64,000 nt of DNA from assembly GCA_963700425.1 (NCBI GenBank), contig CAVOXO010000001.1, forward strand, positions 1,798,001 through 1,862,000, in the 5' to 3' direction. A model generated the notes under the pieces. It searched no databases and was not told the origin of the DNA. It saw nothing but the letters and a program-made list of their open reading frames with translations. How positions within the stretch are numbered: the first letter of the stretch is position 1; the number at the start of each line of letters is the position of its first letter. This DNA is from CAVOXO01 sp963700425. Its GTDB lineage: Bacteria > Actinomycetota > Acidimicrobiia > Acidimicrobiales > Microtrichaceae. The position numbers and the translations under genes are program-made. Positions 25,687 to 35,601 of this stretch are shown here, piece by piece.

Positions 25687-25989
25687 GTCAGCCTCTCCTG
25701 GAGATCCTCCACCTGGGCCGACGTCAGATCCCACATCCGGTCGTGATCCTCGATCGCCATCGAGCGCAGTGCACGACGCGTCGCCACCTTCCCTGCACCC
25801 GGCGTTGCCTCCGACGAGCACGACGATCCACAGGTCGCGGGTCAGCGCCGAGCCGCATGCCTTGGTCCACGCGGCGGTCAGGTCGATCTCCCCCGAGGCG
25901 ACCCGGTCCACGAGGTCGCTCCGGGCGGCGCGCACCCGGTCCGCCCATGCCGCCGCCTCGGCGAGTGTCGAGGGGGTGTCGTGTGGCAC
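25683..25989 (-). CDS. mihF: Actinobacterial integration host factor, one insertion
   Basis: Small nucleoid-associated DNA-binding protein found only in actinobacteria. About 101 residues. N-terminal helices DRVRAARSDLVDRVASGEIDL, then after a frame change near 25812, EATPGAGKVATRRAL, the helix-two-turn-helix PG-(A/V)-GK signature, then MAIEDHDRMWDLTSAQVEDLQERL. One extra G explains the break (span 306+1 nt). The stop overlaps the gmk GTG. It diverges from Streptomyces and Mycobacterium mIHF at the N-terminus, where the usual long basic helix is shorter. Its position before gmk-rpoZ is diagnostic for the phylum. Confidence 0.85.
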
Positions 25990-25994
25990 CGAAC

Positions 25995-26699
25995 TCAGCC
26001 GGAGATGGCCGACACGATCTCGGCGGCCACCGCGACCGGGTCGGCAGCCTGGGTGACGGCCCGCCCGATCACCAGCAGGTCGGCTCCGTTCGCCGCAGCC
26101 TCCTGAGGCGTCGCCGAGCGGGCCTGGTCGTGGGTGGGACTTCCGGCAGGCCGTATCCCCGGGACGACACGCTTCATGCGCGGCGCCAGTTCGCGAGCGG
26201 TCTGAAGATCTGCCGCAGCGAGGATCAGACCGCCGCAGCCACCCTCCAGCGCCACCCGCACCCGATTCGGGACGATGTGGGGAGGGGCGGTGTCGTCGCT
26301 GGTCAGAACCGTCACCGCAAGTGCCACGGGCGTGTCGAACCCGGCCTGCTCGGCACCGTTGTAGAGACCCTCGACGCCCGCCTTCAACATGTCGACGCCT
26401 CCGTGGGCGTGGAGCGTCAGGTACTCGACACCGAGCGCGCCCAGCACCCGGGTCGCCCGGTTGATGGTCGTGGGGATGTCGAAGAGCTTGAGGTCCAGGA
26501 ACACCGACATCCCGAGATCCCGCAGAGCCCCGATGGCATCGGGGCCCGCGGCGCTGAACAGCTCCAGGCCGATCTTGGCGACCCCGAAGTACGGGCTCAG
26601 GCTGTACGCCATCCGGTGGGCCTCGACCAGATCGTCGGTGTCGAGCGCGAGGGCCAGCTTCGCCCTGACGTTCTCCGCTGCTGCGTTGTCCTCAGTCAT
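25995..26699 (-). CDS. pyrF: Orotidine 5'-phosphate decarboxylase
   Basis: Last step to UMP. 234 residues. It carries the short-form (E. coli/Bacillus-type) active site DLKLFDIPTTI (about residues 69-79) with the catalytic K-x-x-D array, ALDTDDLVEAHR near the N-terminus and the phosphate-binding GIRPAG and GADLLVIGRAVT ends. This differs from Mycobacterium, whose PyrF belongs to another subfamily. The start overlaps the pyrD stop by 8 nt, and it ends 5 nt before mihF. Intact. Confidence 0.95.
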   Translation of the reverse strand: MTEDNAAAENVRAKLALALDTDDLVEAHRMAYSLSPYFGVAKIGLELFSAAGPDAIGALRDLGMSVFLDLKLFDIPTTINRATRVLGALGVEYLTLHAHGGVDMLKAGVEGLYNGAEQAGFDTPVALAVTVLTSDDTAPPHIVPNRVRVALEGGCGGLILAAADLQTARELAPRMKRVVPGIRPAGSPTHDQARSATPQEAAANGADLLVIGRAVTQAADPVAVAAEIVSAISG

Positions 26700-27601
26700 G
26701 CGTCACTCCACTCAAGTCCGACACCCGGCGAATCCGATGATCAGCGCACCACGCCACGAGATCGGACAACACCTTCCCAGAGGCGGCCGGATCGACGAAA
26801 TGCGCTGTTCCTACCTGAACTGCGTGGGCTCCTGCCATGATCAGCTCGACGGCGTCGACCGCCGTCGCGATGCCCCCCACTCCGACGATCGGAAGGTCGG
26901 GGTGGGCAGCCCGGCAATCGTAGACAGCTCGCACCGCGAGGGGATGGATGGCAGGTCCCGACACTCCACCTCCACCTCCACCGAGGCCCGGGCGCCGGGT
27001 CTCGGTATCGACGACCATACCCATGTAGGTGTTGACCAGCGTGACCGCCTCGGCCCCGCCGTCACGAACGGCCCCCGCCACCTCGACCAGCCGATCGGTG
27101 TTGGGACTGAGCTTGGCCCATCGCGGTCGACCGCAGGCCGCCGTGGCCTCGATCACCTCCGACGCCAGGGTGGCATCGTGGGCGAACAGGTGCCGCCCCG
27201 CATCGAGATTCGGGCAGCTCAGGTTGACCTCGACGGCGACCACCTCCCGGGGCAGCTCCGGCGAGACGCTCCGCGGCGCTCCGATACTCCTCGACGCTCC
27301 GCCCCCAGATCGAGACCACGATCCGCCGAACCCCGGCGTCGAGCAGTTCCCGACACCCGCCGGCCAGCCATCCGTCGACGCCCGGACCCTGGAGACCCAC
27401 GCTGTTGATCATCCCCGCCGGCGTCGGGTGAAGTCGCGGGCCGGGATTGCCCGCCCATGGCTCAGCCGACAGTGACTTCACGACGAACGCGCCGAGCACG
27501 GGGAGGTCCAGGTAGGGGGCCAGCTCGGTACCGTGACCGGCGGTGCCCGACGCGCACATGACCGGATTGGGGAGTTCGACGGAACCGACCGTCACCGACA
27601 T
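26692..27601 (-). CDS. pyrD: Dihydroorotate dehydrogenase, class 1B-like, one insertion
   Basis: Oxidises dihydroorotate to orotate. About 302 residues. Start MSVTVGSVELPNPVMCASG; PTPAGMINSVGLQGPGVDGW and EVNLSCPNL with the catalytic cysteine of class 1 enzymes; GVGGIATAVDAVELIMAGAHAVQVGTA is the FMN phosphate site. The first 113 residues are in the carB frame, the rest in another, with the break near 27265 and a span of 909+1 nt. Class 1B enzymes normally need the PyrK electron-transfer subunit, but no pyrK lies next to it. The carB frame runs into pyrD without a stop (see finding). Confidence 0.9.
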
Positions 27602-27621
27602 GTCGACCCCTTCGGGGATCG

Positions 27622-30600
27622 TCACGATCGGCCGCTCCGCTCCGGGGTCGCGCCCGCGGTGGTACTCCTGCAGGCTCCGCACCACGGGCTCGTGGGCCAG
27701 GGTGTCGGCGATCCCGTTCGCGGCCGCCAGAGCTGCCGATGCCGTGGTCAGAAGGGGGATCTGGTGGGTACCGGCCGCGGATCTGATGTACGCACCGTCG
27801 GCGCGGGGGCCTCGCCCCCTCGGCGAATTCACCACCAGGTCGATCTCGCCGGCGGCAATGAGGTCGACCGCGGTGCGTCGTTCAGTGGGGCCGGACCCGC
27901 CTGACAGCTTTCCCAACACCTCGCCGACCTCGATCCCCTGATCCGACAGGAAATCGGCGGTGCCCTCGGTGGCGACCAGCGCGAACCCCATCGCCACGAA
28001 ACGTTCGGCGGCACGGGCCCCCGTCGCCTTGTCCCGATCCGCGAGCGAGAGGAAGACCGTCCCCGACGTCGGCATCCGATCTCCTGCCGCCAACTGGGCC
28101 TTCGCGAAGGCCAGCCCGGCGGTGCGGTCGATCCCCATCACCTCCCCGGTGGATCGCATCTCCGGACCCAGAACGGCATCCGCGTCGGGGAACCGACTGA
28201 ACGGCAGAACCGCTTCCTTGACCGCGACGTGGTCACCCTCCACGGGCTCCCGCAGAACTCCCTCACCACGCAGTTCGACCAGGGAGGCGCCGAGCATCAC
28301 CCGTGCGGCCACCTTCACCAGCGCGACGCCGGTGGCCTTGGCCACGAACGGCACGGTTCGCGAAGCCCGTGGGTTCGCTTCGATGACGAACACCTCGCCG
28401 GCACCGTCTGCGGTCCTCTGCACCGCGAACTGGACATTGATCAGCCCGACGACGTCGAGGGCGTCGGCTATCCGCCGGGTGTGCGCCTCGATCGTGGCGA
28501 TGCTCGCCGCGTCGAGGGTGACCGGTGGTATCACACACGCCGAGTCTCCGGAGTGGACCCCGGCTTCCTCGACGTGTTCCATGATCCCACCGATGAGGAC
28601 GTCGCCCGTCGAGTCGCGTATGGCGTCGACGTCCACTTCGACCGCGTCCTCGAGGAAGCGGTCGATGAGCACCGGCCGACTCGCCGACAGCCCTCCCTCA
28701 CGGCCGAGCCCGGCCTGGGTCGCCAGGTGCGTCATGGTGGCCGTGAGCCCGTCGGGGTCGTAGACGATCTCCATCGCGCGGCCGCCGAGCACATAGCTGG
28801 GGCGCACCAGGGCGGGATAGCCCACGGAGTCGGCCACCTGCAGGGCATCGGCGACCGTGACGGCGGTTCCGCCGGGGGGCTGCGCGATGCCCAACCGATC
28901 GCACAGGGCGTTCCACCGGTCGCGGTCCTCGGCCAGATCGATCGACGCCGGGGACGTACCGGCGACGAGGTCGGGCGGCAGGCTGTCGGCCAACTTGAGC
29001 GGCGTCTGCCCCCCGAGGCTCACGATGACGCCCGCCACCTCACCGTCGGCCGACTCGGCATCGATGACGGCGAGGGTGTCCTCGATCGTCAGCGGTTCGA
29101 AGTAGAGGCGATCGGAGGTGTCGTAGTCCGTCGACACCGTCTCGGGGTTGCAGTTGACCATCACCGTCTCGAAACCTGCGTCGCCGAGAGCGAAGCTGGC
29201 GTGAACGCAGCCGTAGTCGAACTCGATACCCTGACCGATCCGGTTCGGTCCCGAACCCAGGATGATCACCTTCGGACGGTCCGACGGACGCACCTCGGTC
29301 TCGTCCTCCCACGTCGAATAGTGATACGGAGTGTCGGCCTCGAACTCGGCAGCGCAGGTGTCGACCGTCTTGTAGGTCGGGCGAACCCCCTTCGCCAGAC
29401 GCGACGAACGAACTTCGTCCTCGGGGACGCCCCACAGGTGGGCCATCTGGGCATCGCTGAAACCCCACCGTTTGGCCCGCTTCCACTGTCGGGCGTCGAG
29501 CCCGAACGGCTGGACTGCGGTGATCGCGTCGCGCTCCTCGACGATCCCGGCCATCTGGTCCAGGAACCAGGGGTCGATCGCGCACAGTTCGTGCACCCGT
29601 TCCGTCGACCACCCACGGCGGATCGCTTCACCGACCGCGAAGATCCGATCCGGCGTGGCGATCCGCACGGCGGGCTCCAGATCATCGTCGGACAAGGCCG
29701 TGAGGTGGGCTTCGCCGACATCGGCGTTGAGCCCGTCGCGACCTGATCTCGAGGCTTCGCAGCGCCTTCTGGAGCGACTCGGGGAACGTCCGGCCGATCG
29801 CCATGGCCTCTCCCACCGACTGCATCTGGGTTCCCAAGACACCCGACGTGCCGGGGAACTTCTCGAACGCCCAACGCGGGATCTTGGTGACCACGTAGTC
29901 GATCGTCGGTTCGAAACTGGCGGGGGTCTTCATCGTGATGTCGTTGGTGATCTCGTCGAGCGTGTACCCCACGGCAAGGCGGGCCGCGATCTTCGCGATC
30001 GGGAACCCGGTGGCCTTCGATGCCAGCGCGGACGAGCGACTCACGCGAGGGTTCATCTCGATCACGACCATCTCGCCGGTGAGCGGATGGACGGCGAACT
30101 GAACGTTGGAACCACCCGTCTCCACCCCGACCCTGCGGATGCAGGCCAGCGCGGCGTCGCGCATCGGTCTGGTACTCGACGTCACTCAGAGTCTGGCGCG
30201 GGTGCCACCGTGATGGAGTCGCCGGTGTGGACACCCATCGGGTCGACGTTCTCGATCGAGCAGATGATGACGCAGTTGTCGGCCCGGTCGCGCATGACCT
30301 CGAGCTCGAACTCCTTCCAACCCGCGATGGATTTCTCGATGAGGATCTCGGTGATGGGGCTCGCCTCGAGGCCGATACCGCGGCCATGCGTTCGAACTCG
30401 TCGGGAGTCGATCGCGATTCCGGTCCCCTTCCCGCCGAGGATGTACGCGGGCCTGATGACGACGGGAAGGCCGATCTCGTCGACGATCTCCCGGGCCCGC
30501 TCCATGGCGGCATCGACCCGATCGGTCGTCGAGAGGCGCTGGGCGTCACCCGGTGGAGCGCGCGGTGCCCGATGCGGGAACCGGCGAGTCCGATGCCCAC

Positions 30601-31012
30601 CATGGCGTCCTTGAACCGTTCGACGATCCTCGGCGGTGGCGATCGCCTCGGCGTTGGCACCGATCATCTCGGGGGTTCCCGCCACACCGATGTCTCCGCT
30701 CTCGAAGAGCTCCATGGCGAGGTTGAGGGCCGTCTGCCCGCCGAGGGTGGGAAGAACGGCGTCGGGCTGCTCCTTCGCGATGATGCGTCTCAGAACGTCG
30801 GGATCGAGCGGCTCGATGTAGGTGGCATCCGCGAAGTCGGGATCGGTCATGATCGTCGCCGGGTTCGAGTTGGCGAGGATCACCCGATACCCCTCGCTTC
30901 GCAGCACGCGGCACGCCTGGGTTCCCGAGTAGTCGAATTCGCACGCCTGTCCGATCACGATCGGCCCGGATCCGATGATGAGGATCGACTCGATGTCAGT
31001 GCGCCGGGGCAT
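27622..31012 (-). CDS. carB: Carbamoyl-phosphate synthase large subunit, several insertions
   Basis: Makes carbamoyl phosphate for pyrimidines and arginine with CarA. Roughly 1,100 residues with two ATP-grasp halves. The first half starts IESILIIGSGPIVIGQACEFDYSG and has TLGGQTALNLA; the second has KVIILGSGPNRIGQGIEFDYGC and SLGGQTPLKLA; the allosteric MGS domain ends with TLAHEPVVRSLQEYHRG. The second half is unbroken, but between 30630 and 29740 the frame changes about five times (near 30627, 30550, 30385, 30183, 29742). The 3' boundary given is the first TGA in another frame after the family's natural end; in the frame as printed there is no stop before pyrD. It starts about 190 bp downstream of the desaturase. 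Confidence 0.9.
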
Positions 31013-31201
31013 CAGAACTCACGATCGGAGAGAAGGTCAACGACGACACCACACTGAACGATCGTGGATCCACGAGCCGACCTGGGTTCGACGGCGAGAC
31101 GATCGCAGCGGGGACGGGCACCGGGGTCAGACCCTACCAGCGTCGCCGGGAGGGCCAGAACGGCTCGACGGTCCGAGGATCGCCGACGCAGGACCCGACG
31201 G

Positions 31202-32281
31202 TCAGATGCTGAGATCGACGCTGGGAGGCTGCGCCGGCACCGCCGCGGAGGGATCCGGTGTCCCCGGTTCGACGTCGGCCCGGCGGGTCGCGGCGGCAAG
31301 GACATCGGCGGCGGCGAGCGCCTCGTCGGCGGCGTTGACGAGATGGGCCTCCGCAGCCGCTGCGTCGGGACGTGGTGGTCGAGCCAGGCCCTGGGTGACG
31401 GCCTTGTCCCAGTGATAGCGGAACATACCGATGTCGAACGCTCCGTCGGAGAGCCGCCCGGTCGCCAGCGCCGTTCGGTGCGGGGCCTTCAGATCACGCA
31501 CCACTCGGCACCATGACAACACCTTGAGGATGTAGAACGTCGGATCCCATTCCCACCACCGGAAGCCCTGTCGGGCCGAGCTCTGGATGTGGTGATGGTT
31601 GTTGTGCCAGCCCTCGCCCATGGTGAGCACCGCCACCAGCGCGTTGTTCCGCGACGAATCGGGAGTGGCGAACCGGCGGGTTCCCCACACATGGGACATC
31701 GAGTTGACCAGGAACGTGGAGTGCCACACCAGAACGGTCGACAGGAGGAAGCCGATGAACAGACCGCTCCAACCGCCCACCAGGAAGCAGGTGATGCCCA
31801 GAGCCCAGGGTCCCACGGCGTCGTGGCGGTTGAGGAACCTCAGCTCGGGGAAGCGGTCGAAGTCGGAGATGGCCTCGGTCGGAGTCTCGTTCGACCGGTC
31901 CGAGAGGATCCACCCGACATGGCTGAACACGATTCCCTTGATCGGGCTGTGCGCATCGTCGACCGTGTCGGTGAATCGGTGGTGCCGGCGATGATGCCCG
32001 GCCCACCACAACGGACCCTTCTGAGCGGAGGTGAGGCCCCCGAACGCCAGGATGAACTGGAAGGCCCGACTCGTGCGGTAGCTGCGATGGGCGAAGTAGC
32101 GGTGATAGCCGGCGGTGATGAAGAAGACGCGCCCCCAGTACGTGACGCCCAACATGACGAGGGCGGTGGTGGTGGCAGGGACGACGAAGGCGCCGAGCGC
32201 GAGAACGTGGACGACGATGAACGCGATCGAGGTGACGTAGTTGACGGACTCGCCTGGAAGCCGGTTGGGGTGGGGGGTCAC
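31202..32281 (-). CDS. Acyl-CoA/acyl-lipid delta-9-type fatty acid desaturase
   Basis: Integral membrane di-iron desaturase of 359 residues that introduces a double bond in fatty acyl chains. The three histidine boxes are intact: HRYFAH (60-65), HHRRHH (96-101) and HNNHHH (about 226-231). Hydrophobic segments surround residues 16-55 and 155-195. The C-terminal 70 residues are an alanine-rich tail rather than a cytochrome b5 domain, so an external electron donor is needed. GTG start at 32281. It sits between carA and carB, genes usually adjacent, with its own upstream gap holding a dyad element. Related to mycobacterial DesA3-type enzymes by motif pattern. Confidence 0.93.
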   Translation of the reverse strand: MTPHPNRLPGESVNYVTSIAFIVVHVLALGAFVVPATTTALVMLGVTYWGRVFFITAGYHRYFAHRSYRTSRAFQFILAFGGLTSAQKGPLWWAGHHRRHHRFTDTVDDAHSPIKGIVFSHVGWILSDRSNETPTEAISDFDRFPELRFLNRHDAVGPWALGITCFLVGGWSGLFIGFLLSTVLVWHSTFLVNSMSHVWGTRRFATPDSSRNNALVAVLTMGEGWHNNHHHIQSSARQGFRWWEWDPTFYILKVLSWCRVVRDLKAPHRTALATGRLSDGAFDIGMFRYHWDKAVTQGLARPPRPDAAAAEAHLVNAADEALAAADVLAAATRRADVEPGTPDPSAAVPAQPPSVDLSI

Positions 32282-32430
32282 GGAGGTCCTGTCACTGGGG
32301 TCGACGTGGCCGACACGGGCAGAGGTCGCCGAGAGAGGTGTCTCCGTCGGCGATCACCCACGGTATTGGGCAACTGGTTACCGACGGTAATCGACCAGGA
32401 CGGGTCCGCCGCAGATATCGGTGCGAGCCC
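32282..32430 (-). promoter_or_regulatory. Desaturase upstream region with dyad operator candidate
   Basis: The 149-bp gap between carA stop and desaturase start holds TTACCG-A-CGGTAA at 32378-32390, a perfect 6-bp dyad in unusually AT-rich context, flanked at some distance by CTGG (32374-32377) and CCAG (32395-32398). A half-site-like ACGGTA occurs at 32360-32365. This could be the target of a lipid-responsive repressor. I cannot identify -35/-10 boxes with confidence. Confidence 0.4.
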
Positions 32431-33523
32431 TCAGGAGGCTCGGCGGTGGTCGTCGATCAGCGACGCGAACCGGTCGAACAGATACCGGGAATCGTGGGGG
32501 CCGGGTCCCGCCTCGGGGTGGTACTGGATTCCGAAGGCGGGATGCCGTGACGATCGGAACCCCTCGAGTGTGCCGTCGTTGAGGTTGACGTGGGTCGTCT
32601 CGACATCGGGCACTCCCGCCAGATCCACGCAGTAGTTGTGGTTCTGACTCGTGATCTCGACACGGCCGGTCGCCAGGTCGCGCACCGGGTGGTTGCCCCC
32701 GTGGTGACCGAAGGGAAGCTTGTGGGTGCGCGCGCCGAGGGCGGTGGCAAGGAGTTGATGGCCCATGCAGATGCCGAAGATGGGCACCGAACCGAGGAGC
32801 TCGGCCAGGGTGGAGGGGACCGACGCCACGGCGGCGGGATCCCCCGGACCGTTCGAGAGGAAGACCCCATCGGGGGACAGCGCCGCGATGTCGGATGCGG
32901 TGGCGTCCGCCGGCACCACGTGGATCTCGCCGACCTCCGCCAGGCAGCGGAGGATCGTGGTCTTGACCCCACAGTCGATCGCCACGATGCGCCGACCCGA
33001 CGCACCCGCGACGACGTAGGACTCACGGCAGGTCACCTCCGCCACCAGGTCGCGCCCCTCGGTTCCCGCAGCGTTCCGAGCCGCCTCCGCGATCAGCTCG
33101 GGCAGGCGCGGTGCCGAAGGCCCCGGGCATGGCTCCCCGATCGCGGATCACGCGGGTCAGCCGTCGGGTGTCGACGCCGGCGATGGCGCAGATCCCGCGA
33201 TCCGCCAGGTAGCCCTCGAGCGACCCCTCCGCGCGCCAGTTGCTGTGGCGGCGGGCCATCTCGCGAAGGATCACCCCGCTGCACCGCGTCTCGAGCGATT
33301 CGTCGTCGACGCCCGTGACGCCGTAGTTGCCGAGGTGAGCGGTCGTGAACGTGATGATCTGGCCGGCATAGGACGGATCGGAGATCACCTCCTGATACCC
33401 GCTCATCACCGTGTTGAAGACGACCTCACCGATGACGATCCCGTCCGGGGGAACCGCCCCGATGATCTCGCCCTCGAACGTCGATCCGTCGCTGAGCACG
33501 AGAGTTCCGTTGATGATGGCCAT
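32431..33523 (-). CDS. carA: Carbamoyl-phosphate synthase small subunit, one insertion
   Basis: Glutamine amidotransferase subunit, about 363 residues. N-terminal domain MAIINGTLVLSDGSTFEGE, FNTVMSGYQEVISDPSYAGQI, GVDTRRLTRVIRDRG. After a frame change near 33107 come IVAIDCGVKTTILR, LSNGPGDPA, the nucleophile in GICMGHQLLATALG, and the His/Glu pair in FGIQYHPEAGPGP. Span 1092+1 nt. ATG at 33523 is chosen; another in-frame ATG 4 codons upstream is possible. Separated from carB by the desaturase. A TAACCT box about 45 nt upstream could be its promoter. Confidence 0.93.
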
Positions 33524-33663
33524 GGCACATCCCATCGCGTGAAGACCGGGCGGCTCCGAGGATCCGGCGCAGGTTACCAGCAGCTCAGAAGCCACCCGCG
33601 CGCTTGCGGTCGAGGGGGTCGAGGCCCACACTGGAGAGCCTGGACCCGAGGCGGAGGGTTGTG

Positions 33664-34382
33664 GTGAGGGCGAGAAGAGCAATCGGATTGGCGGCCGTGT
33701 TCGCCGTCGTCGGACTGACCACGGCGTGTGTTCCGGGTACACCGGTCGGTTCGGTCGACTCGGTCACCGTCGCCAACAACGGGATCGTGACGATCGTGGG
33801 CTGGACGTTCGATCCCGATCGACCTCGGGACGCGGTGTCGGTGCGAGTCACCTACGACGGAGCGACTCTCGCGCTTCCGCTGTTCGGGGCGACGACATCG
33901 AGGCCGGACGTGGCGGCCCAGCACCCCGACGCCGGCGCCCGACACGGCTACACCGCGAGCTTCCTCCTCCCCTACGGGAGCCACGAGGTCTGCGTCACCC
34001 ACCTGAACTACTTCGGGACCGAGGGCTCCGACCAGTCGAGTTGCCGGAACCTCTTCGTCGCCAACCACGTCCCGGTGGCCTCCCTGGAGGTGTTCGGCAC
34101 CAACGGTCCCGGCCGGATGCGCATCGCAGGATGGGCGGTCGACCCCGACTCCTCCCAGCCGCTGCGAATCCACATCTACGACGGCGCCAACCGGATCGGC
34201 GAGGTCATCGCCAACGCCCCCCGCCCCGAGCTGACATCGATGTTCCCGGGGCTCGGTATCCCTCCACGGATTCGACGCCACCCTCACGTCGGCGAGGCAC
34301 CCGCCTGATCTGCATCTATGCGGTCGATCAGGCGGGCGGACCGACGTCCAACACGATGGGCTGCAAGCTCCTGGCGCTCTAG
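33664..34382 (+). CDS. Secreted lipoprotein with repeated beta-type domains, two insertions near the end
   Basis: Exported protein of about 238 residues, function unknown. The signal peptide AIGLAAVFAVVGLTTAC ends in the lipobox LTTAC, so it is anchored to the membrane outer face. Two similar ~90-residue units follow, each starting like VTVANNGIVTIVGWTFDPDRP or LEVFGTNGPGRMRIAGWAVDPD, a beta-sandwich-like repeat seen in secreted actinobacterial proteins; each ends with a cysteine-containing strand (EVCVTHLNY, LICIYAVDQ). The last 40 residues need two frame corrections near 34262 and 34292 (span 717+2 nt). The GTG at 33664 has GGAGG upstream. Divergent from carA; its stop is 3 nt from the stop of the dehydrogenase gene. 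Confidence 0.75.
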
Positions 34383-34385
34383 CGA

Positions 34386-35562
34386 TCAGCGAGGAGTCAT
34401 CCGCAGGAGTCGTCCCTCCGGTCCATCGGTGAGGACGAACAGATTGCCGTCCGGTCCCTGCACGACGGTACGAAGTCGCCCGTAGTCGGTCATCTCGACC
34501 CACTGCGACGGTCGTTCCGCGTCCGTCCTCGGTCAGACCGAGAACCCGCAGGTGACGGCCCTTGAGCGTCGCCATCGCCAGCGCACCGTCCCAGTTCCCC
34601 CATTGGGACCCCGAGATGAACGTGGCACCCGAGGGTGCGATCGTGGGACTTCCGCTCGCCCACACCGGATACTCGACGAAGGGAATGGCCGGATCGGTCA
34701 TCGGACGACTCTCGTCGTACACGTTCGGTCGCGACGGGGTGAACGGCTTCCATCCGTAGTTGCCCAGGGGTGTGATCCGGTTGACCTCATCGTCGCGGGT
34801 CGGGCCGTGTTCCACCGTGTAGGGCACGGCTGTTCCCGGCTGGAACGCCAGACCCTGGGGATTACGGTGACCTGCGGAGTAGACGAGCGGATGGAACAGG
34901 CCCCCGGGGTTGCCCGACGGAACTCCTCCATCGGTCGTCATGCGCAGGACCTTTCCCGCCAGGTTGGTGATGTCCTGTGGCGCCTGGGCGATGGTGGCGT
35001 CCCCGGTCGTCACCCACAGGTTGCCGTCGGGCCCCACCTTGACCCTGCAGCCGCTGTGCCGTCCCGATGTCGCCGGGATACCGGTCAAGAGGTCGACCCG
35101 ATTCGACAGTCCGGTGTAGCCCTCGTCGACGGTGAAACGGACGACGCGGACGTCCAGGTTCCCCGAGGCGTTCGACAACATGCAGACATAGATCCGACGA
35201 TTCGCGGCGTAGCCGGGATCGACGTCGAGCCCCATCAACCCGCCTTCGCCCTGGGACACGACGTCGCCGATCGCCCCCACGGTGGTTCGCCGACCGGGTG
35301 TCACGAAGGAGATCCGCCCTCCCTTCTCACTGACGAGAAGAGCCGTGCTGTTGACGAATGCCAGGTCCCAGGGGCGGTCGAGCCCCGACACGTACTCGTC
35401 GACTCCGTAGGCGGGCGGCTGACATGCGGTGGCCCCCAGGAGTGCCGCGACCGCGACGGTCACGACGACCATCCGACGGCCCCGCCTCCAGCGGCGCCCG
35501 CTGGGCCTCGGGCCCTCGCTCTCGGGGGAGTCGCGCCGATCCGTACCGCTGGAGAGAGCCAT
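34386..35562 (-). CDS. PQQ-dependent sugar dehydrogenase-like lipoprotein, one insertion
   Basis: Exported six-bladed beta-propeller of the glucose/sorbosone dehydrogenase family, about 391 residues. The N-terminus is basic (RRWRRGRR), then a hydrophobic stretch ends in the lipobox LLGATAC. Family motifs are VSGLDRPWDLAFV, GEGGLMGLDVDPGY, SGRHSGCRVKVGPDGNLWVTTGD, AGHRNPQGLAF and HGPTRDDEVNRI, which include the active-site histidine and the PQQ/calcium loop. The C-terminal end (GPDGNLFVLTDGPEGRLLRMTPR) is in another frame; break near 34519, span 1176+1 nt. It lies between pyrC and carA but shows no link to pyrimidine metabolism. Substrate unknown. Confidence 0.87.
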
Positions 35563-35601
35563 GGATCGAGCCTAGATGAGCGCTCTGCTGATCCCTTCGC
35601 G

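Noticed and set aside
27062..29842. A genuine single 926-residue protein covering carB and pyrD
   Set aside because: As a confirmed gene call this is not safe: the frame breaks inside pyrD near 27265 and inside carB near 29742, so it is reported only as a candidate fusion.
31062..31075. Perfect 14-bp palindrome TCGTGGATCCACGA upstream of carB
   Set aside because: A perfect 14-bp palindrome is expected several times by chance in 64 kb, and no second copy or related site was seen.
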